Source: Ramlibacter tataouinensis (GTDB taxonomy: Bacteria; Pseudomonadota; Gammaproteobacteria; Burkholderiales; Burkholderiaceae_C). Taken from it: 64,000 nt of DNA. Both the position numbers and the translations under genes were made by a program. This document shows positions 17,783-28,433 of this stretch, in pieces (within the stretch, counting starts at the first letter, position 1; every line of letters begins with the position of its first letter). The notes below the pieces were generated by a model that saw only the letters and a program-made list of their open reading frames with translations, searched no databases and was not told the DNA's origin. Location: assembly GCF_027941915.1 (NCBI RefSeq), contig NZ_CP116009.1:3286001-3350000 (forward strand), read 5' to 3'.

Positions 17783-18654
17783 CAGATCACCGCATCGGCC
17801 GGCTGCCGCTGCAGCATGGCCAGCGTGTGGGCGATCTTCTGGCGCAGTTCGCGCCGGTCGCAGATGAAATCGACCGCGCCCTTTTGCTGCAGGAACTCGG
17901 CGCGCTGGAAGCCTTCGGGCAGCGTCACGCGGACCGTGGATTCGATCACGCGCGGCCCGGCGAAGCCGATCAGGGCCTTGGGCTCGGCGATCACCACGTC
18001 GCCCACGAAGGCGAAGCCGGCGCTGACCCCGCCCATGGTGGGATCGGTCAGCACGCTGATGTAGGGCAGGCCCTTCCTGGCCAGCCGGGTGAGCGCGGCG
18101 TTGGTCTTGGCCATCTGCATCAGCGACAGCAGCCCTTCCTGCATGCGGGCGCCGCCGGTGGCGGTGAAGCAGACGAAAGGCACCTTCTGCTCGACGGCGC
18201 ACTCGACGCCGCGCGAGAAGCGCTCGCCCACCACGCTGCCCATGCTGCCGCCCATGAAGTCGAACTCGAAGGCGGCGGCGACCAGGCTGATGCCGTGCAC
18301 GGCCCCGCCCATCACCACCAGTGCGTCGGTCTCGCCGGTGTTCTCCAGCGCTTCCTTCAGCCGCTCGGGGTAGCGCCGGCTGTCCTTGAACTTGAGCGCA
18401 TCGACCGGCAGCACTTCCTGGCCGATCTCCCAGCGGCCTTCCGGGTCGAGGAAGGCATTGAGCCGCGGCCGGGCGCCGATGCGGTGGTGGTGGCTGCAGG
18501 TGGGGCAGACGTTCTGGTTGTGCTCCAGGTCGGTCTTGTACAGCACCGTCTCGCAGCTCGGGCACTTGACCCACAGGCCCTCGGGCACGCCGCGGCGCTC
18601 GTTGGGGTCGGTCGGTTGGATCTTGGGGGGCAGCAGTTTCTCGAGCCAGCTCAT
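17782..18654 (-). CDS. accD: Acetyl-CoA carboxylase carboxyltransferase subunit beta
   Basis: A 290-residue AccD. It joins AccA to transfer the carboxyl group from biotin to acetyl-CoA, making malonyl-CoA for fatty acid synthesis. An N-terminal four-Cys zinc ribbon (CPSCETVLY and CPTCSHHHR) is followed by the crotonase-like carboxyltransferase domain with [15 protein letters not shown] and [16 protein letters not shown]. The gene follows trpA by 30 bp, the usual trpFBA-accD arrangement of Burkholderiales. The common next gene folC is absent; yggT is found instead. Confidence 0.97.
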   Translation of the reverse strand: MSWLEKLLPPKIQPTDPNERRGVPEGLWVKCPSCETVLYKTDLEHNQNVCPTCSHHHRIGARPRLNAFLDPEGRWEIGQEVLPVDALKFKDSRRYPERLKEALENTGETDALVVMGGAVHGISLVAAAFEFDFMGGSMGSVVGERFSRGVECAVEQKVPFVCFTATGGARMQEGLLSLMQMAKTNAALTRLARKGLPYISVLTDPTMGGVSAGFAFVGDVVIAEPKALIGFAGPRVIESTVRVTLPEGFQRAEFLQQKGAVDFICDRRELRQKIAHTLAMLQRQPADAVI

Positions 18655-18684
18655 GGGCGGGTGCTCCTGGGCAATCGGTTGATT

Positions 18685-19494
18685 CTATGAGTCGAGGGCC
18701 TGGCGGATTTCGCGCAGGAAGGCCGCGGCCACGGGTGCCACGCGTTCGCGCGGCTGGTCTTCGATGAGCTGGATGATCTTCGTGCCGATCACCACCGCGT
18801 CGGCGACTCGGCCCACGGCGCGCGCACTGGCCGCATCGCGGATGCCGAAACCGACGCCGACGGGAATGTGCACGTGCTCGCGGATGCGCGGCAGCATCTG
18901 CTCGACGGCAGCGGTGTCCAGGTGGCCGGCGCCGGTCACGCCCTTGAGCGAGACGTAGTAGACGTAGCCGCTGGCCACCCGCGCCACCTGCTGCATGCGC
19001 CGGGCGGTGCTGGTGGGCGCCAGCAGGAAGATCAGGTCGAGGCCGGCCGCCTTCAGCGCGGCGGCGAAGCCCTCGCACTCCTCCGGCGGGTAGTCCACCA
19101 CCAGCACGCCGTCGACGCCGGCCGCGGCGGCATCGCGCACGAAGGCGCCGGCGCCCTGCAGCCCGTCGTAGCGCTCGACCGGGTTGGCATAGCCCATCAG
19201 CACCACGGGTGTCTGGCTATCGCGTTCGCGGAAGCTGCGCACCATCGCCAGCACCTGGGCCATGCCGACGCCGGCGGCCAGCGCCTGCTCGCCGGCCTTC
19301 TGGATCACCGGGCCGTCGGCCATCGGGTCGGAGAAGGGCACGCCCAGCTCGATGATGTCGGCGCCGGCCTGCACCATGGCGTGCATCAGCTCAGGCGTGA
19401 CGTCCGGGTACGGGAAGCCGGCCGTGACGTAGGGGATCAGGGCCTTGCGTTTCGCGGCCGCCAGTTGCGCGAAGGTGGCGGTGATGCGGCTCAT
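18685..19494 (-). CDS. trpA: Tryptophan synthase alpha subunit
   Basis: A 269-residue TrpA, cleaving indole-3-glycerol phosphate to indole, which is channelled to TrpB. The active-site Glu and Asp lie in [16 protein letters not shown]. The late phosphate-binding region reads [16 protein letters not shown]. It is preceded by an intercistronic region with two hairpins (19510-19543) that separates it from trpB by 76 bp, and is followed by accD. Confidence 0.97.
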   Translation of the reverse strand: MSRITATFAQLAAAKRKALIPYVTAGFPYPDVTPELMHAMVQAGADIIELGVPFSDPMADGPVIQKAGEQALAAGVGMAQVLAMVRSFRERDSQTPVVLMGYANPVERYDGLQGAGAFVRDAAAAGVDGVLVVDYPPEECEGFAAALKAAGLDLIFLLAPTSTARRMQQVARVASGYVYYVSLKGVTGAGHLDTAAVEQMLPRIREHVHIPVGVGFGIRDAASARAVGRVADAVVIGTKIIQLIEDQPRERVAPVAAAFLREIRQALDS

Positions 19495-19509
19495 TCGGCC
19501 TCCCGACGA

Positions 19510-19543
19510 GCCGCCTCTATGGCGGCCAGCCCCCTCCGGGGGC
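19510..19543. repeat. Tandem hairpins between trpB and trpA
   Basis: Two adjacent inverted repeats: GCCGCC-TCTAT-GGCGGC (19510-19526), then GCCCCC-TCC-GGGGGC (19529-19543), followed by a short purine-rich sequence with GCGAACGAAGG. There is no T run on either strand. Intergenic sequences of this general look recur in Comamonadaceae genomes as far as I recall, so this may be a dispersed palindromic repeat instead of a gene-specific element. It could stabilise or attenuate the trpB-trpA message. Confidence 0.5.
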
Positions 19544-19570
19544 AGCGAACGAAGGTGAGCGTGGGGGTCG

Positions 19571-20795
<1,225 letters not shown>

Positions 20796-20818
<23 letters not shown>

Positions 20819-21518
20819 TCGGTGACCTTGCAAGAAGTGCGTCGGCGGCACGCACGGCCGCGACGAACCGATGGATCTTGTCCGGGTCCTTGACGCCCTT
20901 GGACGCCTCGACCCCGGAGCTCACATCAACGGCCAGCGTCCTGCAACGCGGCCGCACTTGCACGATGCCGTCGGCCACGTTTGCTGGTGCCAGTCCACCA
21001 GACAAGACGAGGTGAGCGTTGACGCTTGGTGGAAGCCGTGACCAATCGAATGCCTTGCCGCCGCCGCCGTATCCCTCGACATGGGCGTCGAGGAGCAGGG
21101 CCCGGGCGCTGGGATAGGAAGCCGCGAATTTTACCAAGTCAAAGCTGTCCGGTGCCTGCAGCGGGATGCGCGCCGCGCGCATCCACGGGTGCGCGCCGTT
21201 GCCGCTGGCAGCCAGGCATTGCTCGGGCGTTTCGTCGCCGTGGAACTGCAGCATCGCCCCCGGCACCGCGTCGCAGGCGGCAGCCACGGTGGCGGGGGCT
21301 TCGTTCACGAACAGCAGCACCGGCGTGACGAAGGGCGGCAGGCGTCGTGCCAGTTCGGCCGCGCGCTGGGCCGTCACGAAGCGCGGGCTCTTCGGGTAGA
21401 GGACGAAGCCGACCGCATCGGCGCCCGCCTCGACGGCGGTGTCCACGTCCTGCTCACGCGTGAGGCCGCAGATCTTGATCCGCGTGCGCGGACTCGGCAG
21501 GGGATGCGCGGCACTCAT
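20796..21518 (-). CDS. trpF: Phosphoribosylanthranilate isomerase
   Basis: A 240-residue TIM-barrel enzyme carrying out the Amadori rearrangement of phosphoribosylanthranilate in tryptophan synthesis. The catalytic Cys lies in [11 protein letters not shown] and the Asp in [16 protein letters not shown]. The ATG at 21518 overlaps the truA stop as ATGA, which is why it is preferred to a TTG three codons upstream. Its 3' end overlaps trpB by 23 bp. Confidence 0.95.
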
Positions 21519-22297
21519 GGCAGCCAATCATAAGCAGCGGTGCGATCCGGCAGACCCCAGCGGGGTTCGTAGACCGGGCCGAGGAAGTACAACCCGTCCG
21601 GCGCGAAGGTCGGCGCGGCGGCATCGCGGGTGCGCGCCGCCAGCACCTCGTCCATCCACTGCGGCGGCTGCAGCCCCTGGCCGATCTGCACCAGGCAGCC
21701 CATGATGTTGCGGATCATGTGGTGCAGGAAGGCGTCGGCCTCGAACTCGAAGCGCCAGTAGGCGCCCCGCCGCGCGACGTCGACCCGGCGCATCGTCTTC
21801 ACCGGCGACCGCGCCTGGCAGGCCGAGGCGCGGAAGGAGGTGAAGTCGTGCTGCCCCAGCAGGCGCCGGGCGGCATCGCGCAATGCGCCCTCGTCCAGCG
21901 GCCGGAACACCCAGCCCGCGCGCCCTGCCTCGAGGCTGGGGCGCACCGGCGACTCCAGCAGCACGTAGGCATAGCGGCGGGCGATGGCGCTGGCGCGCGA
22001 ATGGAACTCGGCCGGCACCGCCTGCGCCCATTGCACCGCGATGTCCGGCGGCAGGTAGCGGTTGGTGCCGCGCACCCAGGAGAAGGGTTCGCGCTCGACT
22101 TCGGTGTCGAAATGCACCACCTGCATGAGCCCGTGCACCCCGGCGTCGGTGCGGCCGGCGCAGAGGGTGGAAACCGGCCGGTCGGCGAAGCGGGCGAGGG
22201 CGGCTTCGAGCTGGTCCTGCACGGTGCGGCCGGACGGCTGGCTCTGCCAGCCATCGTAGGCCTGGCCGAGGTAGCTGATGCCGAGGGCCCACCTCAT
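21515..22297 (-). CDS. truA: tRNA pseudouridine(38-40) synthase TruA
   Basis: A 260-residue pseudouridine synthase acting on positions 38-40 of the tRNA anticodon arm. The catalytic Asp is in CAGRTDAGVHG. The N-terminus RWALGISYLGQAYDGWQ and the C-terminal FLHHMIRNIMGCLVQIG are family hallmarks. The ATG at 22297 is chosen; a GTG five codons upstream is possible. It follows fimV by 25 bp, the fimV-truA-trpF order common in Burkholderiales. Confidence 0.95.
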   Translation of the reverse strand: MRWALGISYLGQAYDGWQSQPSGRTVQDQLEAALARFADRPVSTLCAGRTDAGVHGLMQVVHFDTEVEREPFSWVRGTNRYLPPDIAVQWAQAVPAEFHSRASAIARRYAYVLLESPVRPSLEAGRAGWVFRPLDEGALRDAARRLLGQHDFTSFRASACQARSPVKTMRRVDVARRGAYWRFEFEADAFLHHMIRNIMGCLVQIGQGLQPPQWMDEVLAARTRDAAAPTFAPDGLYFLGPVYEPRWGLPDRTAAYDWLP

Positions 22298-22322
22298 GGG
22301 TGGCCTGCGCACCGCCGCGGGA

Positions 22323-25094
22323 TCAGCCGATCTCCGCCAGCAGCTTCTGGGCGCGCGACTTGAGATCGCCCGAGGCTTCGGCGATCACTTCCTGCGCCAG
22401 GCTGCGGGCGCCGTCGGCGTCGCCGATGGCGTTGAACTCCTCGGCGAGCGCCAGCTTGGTAGCCAGCGGCTCGTCGGTGTCATCCCCGCCGAGATCCAGT
22501 CCGGCCGTGCTCATGCCCGAATCGCCGAGATCGGCTGCGGGAGCCGGCGCGGCGCCGCTGGCCGCGCTTGCGGGCGTGCCCAGGTCCAGCGAGAGCGCGC
22601 CCAGGTCGAACTCGATCATGCCGCCGTCGGCCGGCGCGGCTGCCGCCGGTGGCGCAGCCACTGCCACCGCCGCCGGTTCGTCCAGTTCGAAGCTGAGGCC
22701 GTTGTCCGACAGTGCCAGTTCCGCCGACTCCGGGGAGGCCGGCGCTGCCACCGCGGCAGGCGCCTTGTCCGGCGTGATCAGACCGAAATCCATGTCCAGC
22801 GACGGCATCTCGGCCGCCGAAGGCAGCGCCGTGGCGTCCGGGTCCATCGCCAGCGGACGCGAGCCCGGCAGCAGGGTGGCGTCGGGGTCCAGGCTGGCAA
22901 CCGGCACTCCGGAAGCCGGTTCGTCTGCGCCGGTTTCGTCGAGCGAGAAATCAAGGTCCAGGTCGAGATCGACCGCCGCGCCGCCAGCTGCTTCCTCCGC
23001 CGGGGCTTCCTGCCGTGGGCTGGTCAGGCCGGCAGCCCCCGCATCGGCCGAGGGCTGGCCGCCGGGCTGGTACATCGGATTGGATGGGTCCAGTTCCAGG
23101 CCGAGCTCGCAGATGTGCGCCCACTCCGGGCCTTCGCCCCGGGCCAGGCTGTAAGCCTCGCCGGCGAGCTGCTCGAAGGCCTTGGCATCGTGCCGCTTGG
23201 CGTAGATTTCCAGCAACTTCGCGTGGATGGCGATCCGCTGCGGGTTGATGCGCAGGGCTTCCTTGAGGATTTCCTCGGCCTGCAGGTCGCGGCCGTAGGC
23301 CAGGTACACGTCGGCTTCGGCCACGGGATCGACGTCGCCGGCCGCGTCGAGCTGGCTGGGCGAATACACCATCGACGAGCCGGTGGGCGTGCCCTCGGCG
23401 GTGTCGATGCGCTGGCCGCCGCTGGCGCCGAAGAACGAGTCGGGTTGCAGCCGGCTTTCGAGGAAGGAGCTGTCGACCTGCATTGCCTTGCGCCGCTGGC
23501 GGATCTTCCAGATGCCCAGGCCCAGCAGCAGCGCGAGGATGCCGCCGCCGGCTGCCGGGAGCAGAGGGTTCTCCAGCAGCTCGTCGGCCAGGCTGGGTTC
23601 CGGCAGGGGCTGGGGTGCGACTGCGCGCTTGGGGGCGGCAGCAGGTGCCGAGGCGGCAGCTGCTGCCGGTGCAGCGGCCGTATCGACCGGGGCCGATGCC
23701 AGGCTCGATGCGGCGGCGGCAGGTGCCGAGGCGGCAGCTTCCGCGCTGGCCGAGGCACTCGCCGCCGCCGGGGCGGAGGCAGCTGCGGAAGCGGCGGCAG
23801 CAGGCGCTGCGGCGGCAGGCGCGGTCGCTGCCGCCGAAGCACTCGCTGCAGCAGGGGTGGCCACGCCCCCGGCCGGCAGCGCCGGGCCGGAACCTGTCGC
23901 GGCGGGCGCGGTGCCGCTGCCGGCGGGAACCGCTCCGCTGAGCTTGTTGAGCTCGCTGAGGTTGCGATTAAGCTCGGCCACGCGGGCGGCAGCGTCTTGC
24001 GCTGCGCGTTCGCTGGCGATCTGGTCGGCGCCGGACTTGCCCTGCACGCCGCCCTTGGACAGCGTCAGCTTGTCGGGCGCGGCATCCGTCGGCTTCTTCT
24101 CCTCGACCTGGGCCTGGACCCGGCCGCTGGCCTGGCGCTGCGGCTGGCTGGACGGGGCCGCGGCCACGCCTTCGGCCAGGCGCCGGCGGAATTCATTGAA
24201 GTCGCGGCTCTGCGCCACGATCGTCTGGCGGGCTTCGGCGGCACCGACCGCCTGGGCCTGCTCGGCCGATGGCAGGCTGAGCACGGCGCCGGCCCGCAAG
24301 CGGTTGACGTTGCCTTCGACGAAGGCGTCCGGATTGGCGCGCAGCATGGCCACCAGCATCTGGTCGAGCGAGACGCTGGACGGTTTGTGCGTGCCGGCGA
24401 GGGCACCGGCGGTGTCGCCCGACTGCACCGTGACCTGGCGCGGCTCGGCGCTGCGGGTCCGTTCGGCTGGCGCTGTTGCCGGGGCGGCGGGCGTGCGACT
24501 GGCGGTGACCGGCGCGCTGCGCTGGGGCGCCACGGGCACGGGTGCCACCTGGCGCGCCGGCGCCGGCGAGGTGGCCGCGGGCGCAGGAGCGGCCGAGGCC
24601 TGCGCCGGCAGCGGTGCGCGGCCCTGGCGCATGGCGGGCGGGTCGAACAGCATCGTGAAGTCGCGCACGATGCGCCCGGAGGACCAGGTGGTCTCCAGGA
24701 TCAGGTCGACAAAGGGATCGTTGACCGGCCGCTGGCCGGCCAAACGCAGGAAATGGCGCCCGTCGGGGCGCTTTTCGAGGGTGACCGTGACACCGGACAG
24801 GGCCGGGCTGTACTCCATGCCGGCGGCGCGGAACGCGTCCGGCGCGGCCATGTTGACACGAAGGCTGGCAATCTCATCGGCCGTGATGCCGGGCAGCTCG
24901 ATGTCCGCGCGCAGCGGCTCGCCGAGCGCCGACTGGACCGTGATGCGGCCCAGCGCCAGCGCCTGGGCCGGCGGCGAAGGCAGGCTGAACAAGGCGGCCG
25001 CGGCAAGCGCCATCGCATGGGCTTGCCACGGCCGGATCGAATTGCTTGTTGAGGTCCCCACCGCTCGGTCTGCAGGCAGTTTTGTTCTCTTCAT
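22323..25094 (-). CDS. fimV: FimV/HubP-like polar scaffold protein
   Basis: A 923-residue envelope protein. The N-terminus holds a signal-like hydrophobic segment (about residues 27-45) and the periplasmic FimV domain beginning LGRITVQSALGEPLRADIEL. A LysM-type segment near residue 220 (VTVQSGDTAGALAG) binds peptidoglycan in homologues. A low-complexity Ala/Pro/Ser region, one transmembrane helix (GGGILALLLGLGIWKIRQRRK) and an acidic cytoplasmic part with TPR-like units (residues about 560-640) follow. The end carries the FimV C-terminal domain (EPLATKLALAEEFNAIGDAD). FimV organises polar machinery and type IV pili or twitching. The long acidic and Ala/Pro-rich linkers are normal for the family. 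Confidence 0.9.
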   Translation of the reverse strand: MKRTKLPADRAVGTSTSNSIRPWQAHAMALAAAALFSLPSPPAQALALGRITVQSALGEPLRADIELPGITADEIASLRVNMAAPDAFRAAGMEYSPALSGVTVTLEKRPDGRHFLRLAGQRPVNDPFVDLILETTWSSGRIVRDFTMLFDPPAMRQGRAPLPAQASAAPAPAATSPAPARQVAPVPVAPQRSAPVTASRTPAAPATAPAERTRSAEPRQVTVQSGDTAGALAGTHKPSSVSLDQMLVAMLRANPDAFVEGNVNRLRAGAVLSLPSAEQAQAVGAAEARQTIVAQSRDFNEFRRRLAEGVAAAPSSQPQRQASGRVQAQVEEKKPTDAAPDKLTLSKGGVQGKSGADQIASERAAQDAAARVAELNRNLSELNKLSGAVPAGSGTAPAATGSGPALPAGGVATPAAASASAAATAPAAAAPAAAASAAASAPAAASASASAEAAASAPAAAASSLASAPVDTAAAPAAAAASAPAAAPKRAVAPQPLPEPSLADELLENPLLPAAGGGILALLLGLGIWKIRQRRKAMQVDSSFLESRLQPDSFFGASGGQRIDTAEGTPTGSSMVYSPSQLDAAGDVDPVAEADVYLAYGRDLQAEEILKEALRINPQRIAIHAKLLEIYAKRHDAKAFEQLAGEAYSLARGEGPEWAHICELGLELDPSNPMYQPGGQPSADAGAAGLTSPRQEAPAEEAAGGAAVDLDLDLDFSLDETGADEPASGVPVASLDPDATLLPGSRPLAMDPDATALPSAAEMPSLDMDFGLITPDKAPAAVAAPASPESAELALSDNGLSFELDEPAAVAVAAPPAAAAPADGGMIEFDLGALSLDLGTPASAASGAAPAPAADLGDSGMSTAGLDLGGDDTDEPLATKLALAEEFNAIGDADGARSLAQEVIAEASGDLKSRAQKLLAEIG

Positions 25095-25115
25095 GCGGAC
25101 TTACGCCTCGAGACG

Positions 25116-25143
25116 GATATAGCTAAAAGGACCATAGCATCAA
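25116..25143 (-). promoter_or_regulatory. Possible promoter of fimV
   Basis: Minus-strand TTGATG (25138-25143) and TATATC (25116-25121) separated by 16 bp, in an unusually AT-rich stretch 20 bp upstream of the fimV ATG. Spacing and hexamers fit a sigma-70 promoter moderately well. Confidence 0.35.
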
Positions 25144-25233
25144 TGTCTTAGGCAGACAAGCTGAGACAAGGCTTAACGTCTGCGGGCCCGCGTGCGACGC
25201 TACAGGCCGGACCTTCCTGTTGTCGCCCGACAA

Positions 25234-25260
25234 CGTGCTGTAACTGTCCGCTACAGCACG
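25234..25260 (-). terminator. Hairpin downstream of asd
   Basis: Perfect 9-bp inverted repeat CGTGCTGTA (25234-25242) and TACAGCACG (25252-25260) with a 9-nt loop, 15 bp past the asd stop. No T run follows, so it may be a weak or Rho-assisted terminator or a processing end between asd and fimV. Confidence 0.45.
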
Positions 25261-25274
25261 CCGGAAGGCGCCGA

Positions 25275-26429
25275 TCAGGCCTCGAGCAGGATGCGCAGCA
25301 TGCGGCGCAGCGGCTCGGCGGCGCCCCACAGCAGCTGGTCGCCGATGGTGAAGGCGCCGAGGTACTCCGGCCCCATCGCCATCTTGCGCAGGCGCCCGAC
25401 CGGGATGTCGAGCGTGCCCGTCACCGCGACCGGCGTCAGGCCCTGCAGCGTGGCCTCGCGCGTGTTGGGCACCACGCGCACCCACTCGTTGTCGGCCGCG
25501 ATCATGGCCTCGATGTCGGCCAGCGGCACGTCCTTCTTCAGCTTGAAGGTCAGCGCCTGGCTGTGGCAGCGCATGGCACCGACGCGCACGCAGAAGCCGT
25601 CCACCGGCACGGCCGCGTTGGCGAAGCCGGGACCCTGGCCCAGGATCTTGTTGGTCTCGGCGCCGGCCTTCCATTCCTCGCGCGAGGTGCCGTCGCCCAA
25701 ATCCTTGTCGATCCAGGGAATGAGCGAGCCGCCCAGCGGCACGCCGAAGTTCTCGGTCTCGATCGCGCTCATCGATTGCTGGCGCCCCAGCACCTTGCGG
25801 TCGATCTCCAGGATGGCGGACTTGGGATCGTCCAGCAGCGCCTTGACCTCGGCGTTGAGCGTGCCGAACTGGGTCAGCAGTTCGCGCATGTGCTGGGCAC
25901 CGCCGCCCGACGCGGCCTGGTAGGTCATGCTGCTCATCCACTCGACCAGCCCGGCCTTGTAGAGCGCGCCCACGCCCATCAGCATGCAGCTGACCGTGCA
26001 GTTGCCGCCCACCCAGTTGCGCCCGCCCTTGGCCAGCGCGTTCCTGATCACGGGCAGGTTCACCGGGTCGAGGACGATGACCGCATCGTCCTTCATCCGC
26101 AGCGTCGAGGCGGCGTCGATCCAGTGGCCGTTCCAGCCGGTCGCCCGCAGCTTGGGGAACACCTCGCTGGTGTAGTCGCCGCCCTGGCAGGTGATGACGA
26201 TGTCGCACTTCTTCAGGGCGTCGATGTCGAAGGCGTCCTTCAGGGTCGCCTCGTTCTTGGCCTGGGCGGGCGCCTTGCCGCCGGCATTGGAGGTGGAGAA
26301 GAAGGCCGGCTCGATCAGCCCGAAGTCGCCTTCGGCCTGCATGCGGTCCATCAGGACCGAGCCGACCATGCCGCGCCAGCCGACCAGGCCGACCAGCGGT
26401 TGTTGTGCCTTGGAGAGTGCCATCGTCAT
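25275..26429 (-). CDS. asd: Aspartate-semialdehyde dehydrogenase
   Basis: A 384-residue Gram-negative type Asd that reduces beta-aspartyl phosphate with NADPH, feeding lysine/diaminopimelate, threonine and methionine synthesis. The N-terminal NADP loop is [16 protein letters not shown]; the active-site Cys lies in [15 protein letters not shown]. The substrate Arg/His region ([17 protein letters not shown]) is present. The first of two nearby ATGs (MTM) is chosen because GAAAGG lies just upstream. It follows leuB after a 72-bp gap that holds a 9-bp hairpin. Confidence 0.96.
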   Translation of the reverse strand: MTMALSKAQQPLVGLVGWRGMVGSVLMDRMQAEGDFGLIEPAFFSTSNAGGKAPAQAKNEATLKDAFDIDALKKCDIVITCQGGDYTSEVFPKLRATGWNGHWIDAASTLRMKDDAVIVLDPVNLPVIRNALAKGGRNWVGGNCTVSCMLMGVGALYKAGLVEWMSSMTYQAASGGGAQHMRELLTQFGTLNAEVKALLDDPKSAILEIDRKVLGRQQSMSAIETENFGVPLGGSLIPWIDKDLGDGTSREEWKAGAETNKILGQGPGFANAAVPVDGFCVRVGAMRCHSQALTFKLKKDVPLADIEAMIAADNEWVRVVPNTREATLQGLTPVAVTGTLDIPVGRLRKMAMGPEYLGAFTIGDQLLWGAAEPLRRMLRILLEA

Positions 26430-26451
26430 ACGCCTTTCAATTGAATCCGTT

Positions 26452-26476
26452 TCCCCCGGCTCGTCTCGCCGGGGGA
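26452..26476. repeat. Strong hairpin between leuB and asd
   Basis: Perfect 9-bp inverted repeat TCCCCCGGC (26452-26460) and GCCGGGGGA (26468-26476) with a 7-nt loop. It is in the leader of asd on the minus strand and is not followed by T residues. It may separate the leuCDB message from asd or protect an RNA end. Confidence 0.5.
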
Positions 26477-26501
26477 CAGGCGCGCGACGAACCGGAGCTG
26501 G

Positions 26502-27590
26502 CTAGCCCTTAATGGTTTTGGTGGTGATCGCGGCCACGACGGCGTCGCCCATGGCGCGGGTGCCGACCTTCGTGGTGCCTTCGGAATGGATGTCCGCCGT
26601 GCGCAGCCCCGAGGCGAGCACCTGCTTCACCGCGGATTCGATCCGGTCGGCGGCTTCGGGCTGGTTCAGGGAGAAGCGGAGCATCATGGCAGCGGACAGT
26701 ATTGTAGCCAAAGGGTTTGCAATTCCCTGGCCGGCGATGTCCGGCGCGCTGCCATGGCTGGGCTCGTACAGCCCCTGGTTGCGCTCGTTCAGGCTGGCCG
26801 AAGGCAGCATGCCGATCGAGCCGGTCAGCATGGCTGCTTCGTCCGACAGGATGTCGCCGAACATGTTGCCGGTGACCACCACGTCGAACTTCTTGGGCGC
26901 GCGCACCAGTTGCATGGCGGCGTTGTCCACGTACATGTGGTCCAGCTCGACGTCGGGGTACTGCTTGCCTACTTCCGTGACGACGTCCTTCCACAACTGG
27001 AAGGTCTCCAGCACGTTGGCCTTGTCCACGCTGGTCACGCGCTTGCTGCGCTTGCGCGCGGCCTGGAAGGCGACATGGGCGATGCGCTCGACCTCCGGGC
27101 GCGTGTAGCGCATGGTGTCGAAGGCTTCCTCGGCGCCGGGGAAGTGGCCGTCAGGGGCGCTGCGGCGCCCGCGCGGCTGGCCGAAGTAGATGTCGCCGGT
27201 CAGCTCGCGGATGATCAGGATGTCCAGCCCGGCCACCAGTTCCGGCTTGAGGCTGGACGCATGGGTGAGCTGCTCGTAGCAGATGGCCGGGCGGAAGTTG
27301 GCGAACAGGCCCAGGTGCTTGCGCAGCCCGAGGATGGCCTGCTCGGGGCGCAAGGCGCGCTCCAGCTGGTCGTATTTCCAGTCGCCCACGGCGCCGAACA
27401 GGATGGCGTCGGCCGCCTTGGCGAGATTCAGCGTGGATTCCGGCAGCGGATGGCCGTGCGCCTCGTAGGCCGCGCCGCCGACGGGCGCCGTCTCCAGCTC
27501 GAACTTCAGCTCCAGGGCGTCCAGCACCCGGACGGCCTCGGCCACGATCTCCGGCCCGATGCCATCGCCGGGCAGCACTGCAATCTTCAT
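26502..27590 (-). CDS. leuB: 3-isopropylmalate dehydrogenase
   Basis: A 362-residue NAD-dependent oxidative decarboxylase of leucine synthesis. The N-terminus [15 protein letters not shown], the substrate Lys in [14 protein letters not shown], the metal Asp region [15 protein letters not shown] and the NAD motif [18 protein letters not shown] are all present. It starts 7 bp after the leuD stop and is the third enzyme gene of the leuC-leuD-leuB series. Confidence 0.97.
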   Translation of the reverse strand: MKIAVLPGDGIGPEIVAEAVRVLDALELKFELETAPVGGAAYEAHGHPLPESTLNLAKAADAILFGAVGDWKYDQLERALRPEQAILGLRKHLGLFANFRPAICYEQLTHASSLKPELVAGLDILIIRELTGDIYFGQPRGRRSAPDGHFPGAEEAFDTMRYTRPEVERIAHVAFQAARKRSKRVTSVDKANVLETFQLWKDVVTEVGKQYPDVELDHMYVDNAAMQLVRAPKKFDVVVTGNMFGDILSDEAAMLTGSIGMLPSASLNERNQGLYEPSHGSAPDIAGQGIANPLATILSAAMMLRFSLNQPEAADRIESAVKQVLASGLRTADIHSEGTTKVGTRAMGDAVVAAITTKTIKG

Positions 27591-27597
27591 GTCGCTC

Positions 27598-28248
27598 TTA
27601 TCCGTTCAGGGTGTGGGCCAGCCACGGCTTGGTGGCCAGGCGCTGCGCCTCGAAGGCCTTGATCTTGTCCGACTGGCGCAGCGTCAGGCCGATGTCGTCG
27701 AAGCCGTTGAGCAGGCAGTACTTGCGAAAGGGCTGCACCTCGAAGGCGATCTCGGTGCCATCGGACTTGACGATCACCTGCCGCTCCAGGTCGACGGTCA
27801 GTTCGTAGCCGGGGAAGGCCTGCACCTCGTCGAAAAGCTTCGCCATCGTGGCCTCCGGCAGCACGATGGGCAGCAGGCCGTTCTTGAAGCTGTTGTTGAA
27901 GAAGATGTCGGCAAAGCTGGGCGCGATCAGCGCGCGAAAGCCGTACTGCTCCAGCGCCCAGGGCGCGTGCTCGCGCGAGGAGCCGCAGCCGAAGTTCTGG
28001 CGCGCCAGCAGGATCGAGGCGCCGCGGTAGCGCGGCTGGTTCAGCACGAAGTCCGGGTTGGGCTTGCGGCTGGCCGGATCCTGGCCCGGATAGCCCGGGT
28101 CGAGGTAGCGCCACTCGTCGAACAGGTTGGGGCCGAAGCCGGTCTTGCGGATCGACTTGAGGAACTGCTTGGGAATGATCGCGTCGGTGTCGACGTTCTC
28201 GCGATCGATGGGGGCGACGAGGCCCTTGTGTACGGTGAACTTCTTCAT
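27598..28248 (-). CDS. leuD: 3-isopropylmalate dehydratase small subunit
   Basis: A 216-residue LeuD (swivelling domain) that pairs with LeuC to isomerise 2- and 3-isopropylmalate. Family features are [14 protein letters not shown] near residue 20 and [15 protein letters not shown] near residue 87. Length is typical of the proteobacterial form. It is separated from leuC by a small lipoprotein gene instead of following it directly. Confidence 0.96.
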   Translation of the reverse strand: MKKFTVHKGLVAPIDRENVDTDAIIPKQFLKSIRKTGFGPNLFDEWRYLDPGYPGQDPASRKPNPDFVLNQPRYRGASILLARQNFGCGSSREHAPWALEQYGFRALIAPSFADIFFNNSFKNGLLPIVLPEATMAKLFDEVQAFPGYELTVDLERQVIVKSDGTEIAFEVQPFRKYCLLNGFDDIGLTLRQSDKIKAFEAQRLATKPWLAHTLNG

Positions 28249-28290
28249 GGCGTGCAGCGGTGGCGGAAATCCGCCGGTCGCATCCTTCGG

Positions 28291-28422
28291 TTATTTCTTC
28301 CTCGCGGCATCCTCGATGGCACCGCCGGCCTTCTGGATGTCCTGGCCCATGCCCTTCATGGTGTTGCATCCGGCCAGCAGCACGGCCATGGCGAACAGGG
28401 CAGCGATCTTCGTGACGGACAT
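28291..28422 (-). CDS. Entericidin-like small lipoprotein
   Basis: A 43-residue lipoprotein: signal peptide MSVTKIAALFAMAVLLAGC with the lipobox LAGC and lipidated Cys19. A 24-residue mature part follows with GMGQDIQKAGGAIEDAA, the entericidin A/B pattern. Entericidins are tiny envelope lipoproteins linked to stress-induced lysis in enterics; the role here is unknown. The start ATG is preceded by AGGAGA overlapping the leuC stop, and the gene sits in the leuC-leuD gap, so it is probably cotranscribed with the leucine genes. Confidence 0.85.
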   Translation of the reverse strand: MSVTKIAALFAMAVLLAGCNTMKGMGQDIQKAGGAIEDAARKK

Positions 28423-28433
28423 GGGCTCTTCTC

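Noticed and set aside
22278-25052. A 924-codon plus-strand frame opposite fimV
   Set aside because: Arg/Gly-rich low-complexity translation, a shadow of the fimV gene; no start signal or domain.
26452-26476. Rho-independent terminator between leuB and asd
   Set aside because: The 9-bp hairpin is strong but has no T tract on the minus strand, so it is listed as a hairpin only.
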